From an uncultured Lachnospiraceae bacterium (GTDB lineage: Bacteria; Bacillota; Clostridia; Lachnospirales; Lachnospiraceae): a stretch of 39,949 nt of DNA. Below, one piece after another: positions 1 through 6,300 of this stretch. Numbering within the stretch: position 1 is the stretch's first letter; each line of letters starts with the position of its first letter. Below the pieces are notes generated by a model that saw only the letters and a program-made list of their open reading frames with translations, made no database searches and was not told where the DNA came from. Made by a program: the position numbers and the translations under genes. The stretch is taken from positions 1-39,949 of the forward strand of contig CADANR010000004.1 of NCBI GenBank assembly GCA_902789265.1, in the 5' to 3' direction.

Positions 1-1
1 C

Positions 2-94
2 GGAAAAGAGAAGGCGAAATACGTACAGAATGTTTATAAGAAGCTGATTGAAGAAACCTGCATATACGAAGAAGAGAAGATACAGGGAAAGTAA
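2..94 (+). CDS. C-terminal end of an unidentified protein (cut by window start)
   Basis: Reading from base 2 gives 30 codons ending in TAA at 92-94. The visible tail is rich in Lys and Glu and ends EEEKIQGK. It is too short for me to assign a family. It reads the same way as aroE-aroK, whose ATG lies 51 bases downstream, so it may be the previous gene of the same transcript. Confidence concerns only that an open frame enters from the left. Confidence 0.45.
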   Translation, partial: GKEKAKYVQNVYKKLIEETCIYEEEKIQGK

Positions 95-145
95 AGAACA
101 GTAAGAAATGCACGGGAATATGCGTGCAGAAAGAAAAATATAATT

Positions 146-1582
146 ATGAAATACGGTTTAATCGGAGAAAAACTGGGGCACAGCTTTTCGGTCCCCATTC
201 ATAATGCATTCGGAAATTCCGACTATGTCTTAAAAGAAATCCCGAAAGGTGAACTTCCGGATTTCATGAAAGCGCAGGATTTCGAGGGAATTAATGTTAC
301 CATTCCGTATAAGCAGGATGTGATGCCTTACTGTATTCTTGATGATGCAGCAAAGGAAATCGGTGCCGTAAACACCATCGTGAAAAGAAACGGGAAACTT
401 TACGGATATAATACGGATGCATTCGGATTATCGGCATTGATTGACAAAACCCTTTGTGAAGGAATCGGGGAAAAAGAATTTACAAACGGTGAAAGCGCCG
501 TAATTCTGGGAGCCGGCGGTACCTGCAAAACCGCAATCTATGTGCTTAAGCAGAAGAAGGTTTCTTCGATTTATGTTCTGGCCCGTGATGCGAAGAAGGC
601 AGAGGAAACGCTGGCAGGTAAAAATGTAAAAGTATTCTCCATAGAAAAAAATGAAAACGGGAATTATTCCGAGTGCATAAGAAATGCGGAAATACTGATT
701 AATACCACACCGGTAGGCATGTATCCGAAGGCGGACAATATGCCCGTGGATTTGCATCAGTTTACGAAGCTTCAGTGTGTTTTTGATGTGGTATATAATC
801 CGCTTACCACAAGACTTGTAGATACGGCAAGGCAAATGGGAATTCCTGCTAAGAACGGTTTATATATGCTGGTCATGCAGGCGGTAAAAGCAGAGGCCTT
901 ATTTTTTGAAGATAAAGATAACGGTTTAATTAACCTGATCAATGATATACCCGAAAAGTTATCCGATAAAAATAGTGGTTTACATAACGAGAATATTGAT
1001 TCCGAGAAGTTATCCAAAGAAGATAGGGAAATAGTACTTCGTAAGGTTATGAAAGAAGCCGGCGACAGAGTATATCATGACATTTTATGTAAACAAGAAA
1101 ATATCGTTCTGATCGGTATGCCGGGAAGCGGAAAGAGTACAGTCGGTCAACTTCTGGCAAAAGAAATGAACCGTGATTTTGTCGATACCGATACGGAATT
1201 CGAAAAGACCTATTCCATGACTCCTGCTGCATGTATTGAGAACGAAGGCGAAGAAGAATTCCGGAAGAAAGAGACGGAAGTTGTAAGAACCGTAACATCC
1301 AAAAACAGTCTTGTGATTGCAACGGGAGGCGGCGTTGTTACCAGACCGCAGAATGTCAAGCTATGTAAACAAAACGGGAAAGTGATTTACATAAAACGAG
1401 ACATATCAAATCTCTCCTCCGAAGGAAGACCTCTTTCGAAGGGAGACGGAGCCATCGAGCGCTTGTATGAATCGCGCAAACACCTCTATGAAGGTGCTGC
1501 GGATTATATAGTTGAGGTTACCGAGGGTAAGCCTGAGGATGCGGCAGACTTTATATTTGGTAGTATTAACTCGAGTAAGTAA
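146..1582 (+). CDS. aroE-aroK: Bifunctional shikimate dehydrogenase / shikimate kinase (AroE-AroK fusion)
   Basis: This 478-residue cytoplasmic protein should carry out two consecutive shikimate-pathway steps: NADPH reduction of 3-dehydroshikimate, then ATP phosphorylation of shikimate. Residues 1 to about 265 are AroE: the substrate serines in GHSFSVP (S13, S15), the catalytic Lys56 in NVTIPYK and Asp91 in GYNTDAFG, and the nucleotide loop LGAGGTCKTA (121-130). A polar linker (about 265-315) leads to AroK: P-loop GMPGSGKST (324-332), substrate aspartates in FVDTDTEFE, ATGGGVV, and the lid arginine in EGRPLS. Both halves look intact and full length. The start is the first ATG of the frame; its ribosome site (AGAAAG, 129-134) is weak. 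aroQ follows after one structured repeat, so the aro genes probably share a transcript. Each half is a well-known family; the fusion is read directly from one uninterrupted frame. Confidence 0.93.
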   Translation: MKYGLIGEKLGHSFSVPIHNAFGNSDYVLKEIPKGELPDFMKAQDFEGINVTIPYKQDVMPYCILDDAAKEIGAVNTIVKRNGKLYGYNTDAFGLSALIDKTLCEGIGEKEFTNGESAVILGAGGTCKTAIYVLKQKKVSSIYVLARDAKKAEETLAGKNVKVFSIEKNENGNYSECIRNAEILINTTPVGMYPKADNMPVDLHQFTKLQCVFDVVYNPLTTRLVDTARQMGIPAKNGLYMLVMQAVKAEALFFEDKDNGLINLINDIPEKLSDKNSGLHNENIDSEKLSKEDREIVLRKVMKEAGDRVYHDILCKQENIVLIGMPGSGKSTVGQLLAKEMNRDFVDTDTEFEKTYSMTPAACIENEGEEEFRKKETEVVRTVTSKNSLVIATGGGVVTRPQNVKLCKQNGKVIYIKRDISNLSSEGRPLSKGDGAIERLYESRKHLYEGAADYIVEVTEGKPEDAADFIFGSINSSK

Positions 1583-1700
1583 CGGGTAGATCCTCGGGGG
1601 AAGGCTCTATAGAACACGAGCAAAGCATAGAATAAATTATAAATATAAAATAATAATTGCGAGCTTCTACGAGACTTCCCACGAGGACGTGCCGGTACGA
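1583..1700 (+). repeat. Long-stem inverted-repeat element, copy 1
   Basis: This fills the gap between aroE-aroK and aroQ. The left arm holds CCTCGGGGGAAG (1592-1603) and GGCTCTATAGAAC; the right arm holds TTCTACGAGAC and CTTCCCACGAGG (1675-1686). The arms pair imperfectly around an A/T-rich centre (about 1630-1655). The core is nearly identical to the reverse complement of 21343-21463 and similar to that of 39379-39507. Here the outermost stem is weaker than in copy 2. It has no ORF and no T-run, so it is not an ordinary terminator. I cannot match it to a named family. Confidence 0.8.
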
Positions 1701-1731
1701 TGCGAGCCATAAAAACAGGAAAGAGCAGCAC

Positions 1732-2175
1732 ATGAAAATTCTAATTATCAACGGTCCGAACATTAACATGCTCGGCATTCGCGAAAAAAACATATACGGA
1801 TCCGAAACCTATGAGTATCTTCTTGAATACTGCAGGGAAGAGGCAGAGAAGCTAAACGTGGAGGTTTCATTTTTTCAGTCCAATCACGAGGGTGCATTAG
1901 TGGATGCAATACAGGAAGCATATGGTAAAATTGACGGAATCGTCATTAATCCGGCAGCGTATACACATACTTCCGTTGCAATTTTAGATGCCCTGAAGGC
2001 AGTCTCCGTTCCGGCAGTGGAAGTGCATATTTCGGATGTTTCGAAAAGAGAAGATTTCAGACAGATTTCTTATGTCCGTGCGGCCTGCATAAAGACAATT
2101 GCCGGTCACGGAATCGAAGGATATAAAGAGGCAATGGAGGTTTTGAAAGAGCATATTACGAAAGGGATTGCATGA
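1732..2175 (+). CDS. aroQ: Type II 3-dehydroquinate dehydratase
   Basis: This cytoplasmic enzyme dehydrates 3-dehydroquinate to 3-dehydroshikimate, the step before AroE. The 147 residues match the family length. Visible type II motifs are the N-terminal NGPNINMLG, the flexible-loop region IREKNIYG with catalytic Arg and Tyr, FFQSNHEG, INPAAYTHTSVAI and VEVHISD. The frame is open upstream to 1657, but that extension runs through the repeat element. The ATG at 1732 is chosen because it has AGGAAAG eight bases upstream and gives the conserved MKILIINGPN start. Its TGA overlaps the next ATG (ATGA at 2172-2175), which suggests translational coupling to the M23-like gene. Confidence 0.96.
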   Translation: MKILIINGPNINMLGIREKNIYGSETYEYLLEYCREEAEKLNVEVSFFQSNHEGALVDAIQEAYGKIDGIVINPAAYTHTSVAILDALKAVSVPAVEVHISDVSKREDFRQISYVRAACIKTIAGHGIEGYKEAMEVLKEHITKGIA

Positions 2176-2843
2176 AGAAAGAGAGTCTGTCGCAGATTTT
2201 ACAGAGGAATAAGCGTACATTTACCCTGGCAGCAGGTCTGTTAGTTCTGGTGCTTGGTGTTGTGATTATTCTTCTGTTAAAGGAAAACGGCGAACTGAAG
2301 AATGAAATTGATTTGCTGAACGCCCAGAAAGAAGAGCTTACGCAGGTCATGCAGAAGGATAAAACGGAGATGCAGGAGCAGATTACCCTGCTTTCCAATC
2401 AGGTTGCAGAGCAGCTTGCAAGAGAAGAAGCGGAAGCGGAAAGACATTATCCGAACGGACTTCCCGTGACGGGAAAGGTTACGATTAATTCGCAGCCAAC
2501 CGTGGATCCGGATGTGAATCCGGAAGAACTTCCTGACAAAGAACTTCGTAAAATCGTTATTTTCGGTGCTCAGGACGATGCCAAGGTGATTGCTGCGGGA
2601 AGCGGAACGGTTTTAAGCATTAAGCCGGACTCCGAATTCGGACATGTGATCCGGATCGACCACGGAAACGGATACATCACCGTATACCGTTACAGTGACT
2701 CCCCGAAAGTAAAAGAAGGAGATGACGTAACGAAAGGTCAGCTCCTCTTTGAAGTAAATTCATCGAATTCGAGGGTCGGTTATCAGGTCCAGTATGACAA
2801 GGATTTCATCGACCCCATGGATGTAATGGAAATCAGCGGCTAG
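2172..2843 (+). CDS. Membrane-anchored degenerate M23 (LytM-like) protein
   Basis: The 223 residues show a short basic N-terminus, one membrane segment (about 18-37), a coiled coil rich in Glu, Lys and Gln (about 38-88), a Pro-rich linker, and a beta domain (about 125-223) with the LytM/M23 layout: VIAAGSGTVLSI, GHVIRIDHGNGYITVY, VKEGDDVTKGQLLFEV. The metal ligands of active M23 peptidases are gone: FGAQDD replaces the HxGxD-type start, YRYSD replaces YxHL, and RVGYQVQY replaces the HxHFE-type motif. It is therefore probably a binding or regulatory protein outside the membrane, like the inactive LytM domains of EnvC and SpoIIQ. Its exact role is unknown. It overlaps aroQ by four bases and converges on yerC with a four-base overlap. 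Confidence 0.8.
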   Translation: MKKESLSQILQRNKRTFTLAAGLLVLVLGVVIILLLKENGELKNEIDLLNAQKEELTQVMQKDKTEMQEQITLLSNQVAEQLAREEAEAERHYPNGLPVTGKVTINSQPTVDPDVNPEELPDKELRKIVIFGAQDDAKVIAAGSGTVLSIKPDSEFGHVIRIDHGNGYITVYRYSDSPKVKEGDDVTKGQLLFEVNSSNSRVGYQVQYDKDFIDPMDVMEISG

Positions 2844-3136
2844 TCATTTTTCTCATCAAGTCTTTTGAAAATTAATTCGTATCCGTCGCTGCCGTAATTT
2901 AAAGAGTGATTTACTCTGGAGATGGTAGCGGTGGATGCGCCTGTTTTTTCGGCAATTTCCAAATATGTTTTCTTTTCTTTTAACATTCTTGCAACCGAGA
3001 AACGCTGGGAGAGTGCCAGCAGTTCGTTTACGGTGCATAAATCTTCGAAGAAATTGTAGCATTCCTCTTTGTTTTCCAAAGTTAAAATCGCATCAAAGAG
3101 CTGATCAACCGCTTCGGTTTTTAACTTGTTGTTCAT
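2840..3136 (-). CDS. YerC/YecD family TrpR-like regulator
   Basis: This 98-residue protein belongs to the YerC/YecD branch of the TrpR-like superfamily, small DNA-binding proteins whose target in most Firmicutes is not established. The N-terminal helices (about 8-45, with FFEDLCTVNELLALSQRF) would dimerise. The helix-turn-helix is about 57-78 (TYLEIAEKTGASTATISRVN). The gene is divergent from the FAD oxidoreductase gene and has its own promoter (3213-3241). The ribosome site is a run of nine G read on the - strand (3154-3146), nine bases before the ATG. Its position beside the aro genes could hint at aromatic amino-acid regulation, but that is inference. Confidence 0.85.
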   Translation of the reverse strand: MNNKLKTEAVDQLFDAILTLENKEECYNFFEDLCTVNELLALSQRFSVARMLKEKKTYLEIAEKTGASTATISRVNHSLNYGSDGYELIFKRLDEKND

Positions 3137-3145
3137 TCTGAATTT

Positions 3146-3154
3146 CCCCCCCCC
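3146..3154 (-). promoter_or_regulatory. Homopolymeric G9 ribosome binding site of the yerC-like gene
   Basis: The + strand carries nine consecutive C, giving AGGGGGGGGG nine bases upstream of the - strand ATG at 3136. No other Shine-Dalgarno sequence is visible. A run of this length can change by slippage, which would alter the strength and spacing of the site. Confidence 0.6.
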
Positions 3155-3212
3155 TGAAAGTGTATTTTCTTACTGTAAAATTTTACCACTTTAATACTTT
3201 AACACACGAAAA

Positions 3213-3241
3213 ATTATAGCATAGATTGTTATGCATGTAAA
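3213..3241 (-). promoter_or_regulatory. Sigma-A type promoter for the yerC-like gene
   Basis: Read on the - strand: TTTACA (3241-3236), a 17-base spacer, and TATAAT (3218-3213). This predicts a start near 3206 and a leader of about 70 bases that includes the G-run. Confidence 0.75.
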
Positions 3242-3287
3242 TATTAAAATTCTCTCATTTTTCTTTCGATTTAAAGACCTCGATTTG

Positions 3288-3316
3288 TTTACAATAAATT
3301 ATTTATAGTCTATAAT
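3288..3316 (+). promoter_or_regulatory. Sigma-A type promoter for the FAD oxidoreductase gene
   Basis: TTTACA (3288-3293), a 17-base spacer and TATAAT (3311-3316), with a start expected near 3323 and a leader of about 60 bases. It diverges from the promoter at 3213-3241, with about 46 bases between the two -35 boxes, so the TrpR-like protein could act on both; that is inference. Confidence 0.75.
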
Positions 3317-3383
3317 AATTAGGAATGTCGTCTTTTAACGGCGAACATTTAGAAGGGTTACTGAGAAAGGGGTTTATAGTTTG

Positions 3384-6300
3384 ATGAAGAAGGTAGTAAT
3401 CATCGGAGCCGGACCTGCGGGAATAACTGCGGGATATCAGCTTGTGAAGGAATCGAGAGACCTGGATGTTACGATTCTCGAAGCAGATAATAAGGTCGGT
3501 GGAATTGCTAAGACCGTTGAATTCAATGGAAATCGCATGGATTTGGGCGGCCATAGATTTTTCTCAAAAAACGAAGAAGTAAAGAAGTGGTGGGAGGAAA
3601 TTATTTCCAAACAGGGACAGCCTGCAATAGATGACCGGATCTTAAAAAGATACGTAAACACCGAGCCCGGCGGACCCGATCCCGAATTCGAAGATGAGGT
3701 AATGCTTGTCAGAAAGCGGATTTCCAGTATTTATTTCAACGAAAAATTCTTTGAATACCCGGTTAAACTGAACAGCAATACAGTGAAGAATTTAGGCCTT
3801 GGTCAGACGGCGAAGGCTGGTTTCAGTTATATCGAAAGTTCACTTTTCAAGAAAAAAGAAGACAATCTTGAAAATTTCTATATGAATCATTTCGGAAAAC
3901 AGCTCTATCAGATGTTCTTTGAAGGCTATACCGAAAAGCTCTGGGGACGCCATCCGTCCCAGATTTCAGCTGACTGGGGCGCACAGAGGATGAAGGGACT
4001 TACCGTATCCTCCATCTTAAAAGATACGTCCCGTAAAAAATCGAAAACCTCAGATCCGTCGGAAGAGAATACATCTTTAAGCGAGGAATTCTTATATCCG
4101 AAACTCGGACCCGGACAGATGTGGGAAATTGCTGCAAAACGTTTTGAAGAAAAGGGCGGTAAAATTGCATTCGGTTGTAAGGTAACCGGAATTGAGACAG
4201 AGAATAACGTAATCAAGGGTGTCCGTTATGTTCAGGACGGACAGGCTGCGATTATGGATGCGGATATCGTGATTTCTTCCATGCCGGTAAAGGATTTGAT
4301 TCTCGGCATGAAGAATGTTCCCGCTAATGTTCTGGAAGTGGCACGTGGACTTCCCTACAGAGATTTTGTTGTTTTGGGGCTCCTTGTTCCGAAGCTTAAA
4401 GTCGAGAATACTTCCAAGGTAAAAACAATCAATAACATTCTTCCGGACTGCTGGATTTATGTACAGGATACCTCCGTAAAACTCGGAAGAATCCAGATTT
4501 ACAACAACTGGTCCCCGTATCTTGTTGCAAAGCCTCAGGAGACTGTATGGATCGGTTTGGAATATTTTTGCAACGAGGGTGATTATTACTGGAATCAGAG
4601 TGATATCCAGTGGCAGACACTTGCGGTTTCAGAACTTGTAAAAATGGGAATCATCGAGGATCCTCCCGTGATTCTTGATTTCCATAAAGAGATGGTTAGA
4701 AAAGCTTATCCGGCATATTTTGATACCTATTCCAGATTTGATGAGATTAAGGATTATCTGAATATGTTCCCGAATCTTTACTGCATCGGAAGAAACGGTC
4801 AGCATCGTTATAACAACATGGATCATACCATGATGACGGCATTTGAAACCGCACGAAATATTATTGCAGGAAGAACGGATAAGACAAAAATCTGGGCTGT
4901 CAACATGGCTGCCGAATATCATGAGAGCATGGGAAGTAAAACGGCAGAACCGAACAAGCCGATTATCTATGTGGAAGGTGCAGCGGATAATAAGCCCGGA
5001 AAAGCAGCTGCAGAAACGGATGATTTTGCAGCGGCTGTTGCAGCGGCAAAGGATGACAGCGAAAAGAAGAAGGGCTTCAATCCGATGATGTCCATAAGAG
5101 ACAGACTGAGTATCAGAAGCTTAAGAAAACCGAAACAGCCTTCTTCTGCAGTGAATTATGCGCTTCTTTCCGGAGAGGATGAAACTTCTGAACGTAATTC
5201 CTACAGGAATGCTGCTGTTCCGATTCGTTCCAATTATCAGGAACCGACAGGCCCGGTCTCCTCAGAGAGAGAATTAAAAAGAAAACCCAGTGGTGTCCGC
5301 AACAATGCAACCATGCCGGAAGATACCTACGTGGTAAGATCCGCACCGGTTAAGAAAGAAGCGACATTTGCTGCAAATACGGAGAATGCGGCGGGCGAGA
5401 ACCCGATCTTTACAACGGTTTCTACCTTCGAAGAGCCGAAGTACGAAGTACCGGCTGAGAAGAAAGCGCCCGAAAAGAAAAAGGAGAGAGAGAATATTAC
5501 CCCGGGTTATTATGGGGATCCGTTTGAAGATATTGATACAAGCTTCTATGATACGGCGGAGCTGCCTGTAGATGAAATCAATCAGGAACTTGAGACAGTG
5601 CAGGCTGCTGCAACGGAAGAGATTCCTGCAGCACCGGTTGTTGAAGAAGCTCCGGTTGAAGAAACAGTTATTGAAGAAACCCCTGCAGAGGCTGTTATTG
5701 AAGAAGCTCCTGAAGAAACAATTTATGAAGAAATTCCTTCTGAAACAGTTTATGAAGAAACTCCGGTAGAAACAGTTGTTGAAGAAACTTCTGTAGCGGA
5801 AGAAATTCAGGAAACTGTGGAAATTCCTGCAGAAGAAGTTCCTGCAGCAGAGGAAATTCCAGCAGAGGAAGCTCCGGTTGAAGAAACAACGAATTACGTT
5901 GTGGGTTCTGCGAAATTCAATCCGAATGAGAAGAAAAACGAAGAATCTGCAAAGGAAAGCGATTCAACAGGAACGTTATTTACACCGAGATATTTCAGGG
6001 AAGAGCCTGCCTTTGCAGAGCCTGTTAAACCTGTTTACGAAGAGCCCGTGGCGGCACCTGCGGAGCCTGTTTACGAAGAGCCCGTGGCAGCGCCTGCAGA
6101 ACCTGTTTATGAGGAACCTGTTTATGCTGAGCAGACTTATGCAGAACCCGCTTATACGGAAACTGCTTATGCAGAACAGCCTGTATATGCAGAGCAACCC
6201 GCTTATACGGAAACTGCTTATGCAGAACAGCCTGTATATGAAGAGCAACCTGTTTATACGGAAACTGCTTATGCAGAACAGCCTGTATATGAAGAGCAAC

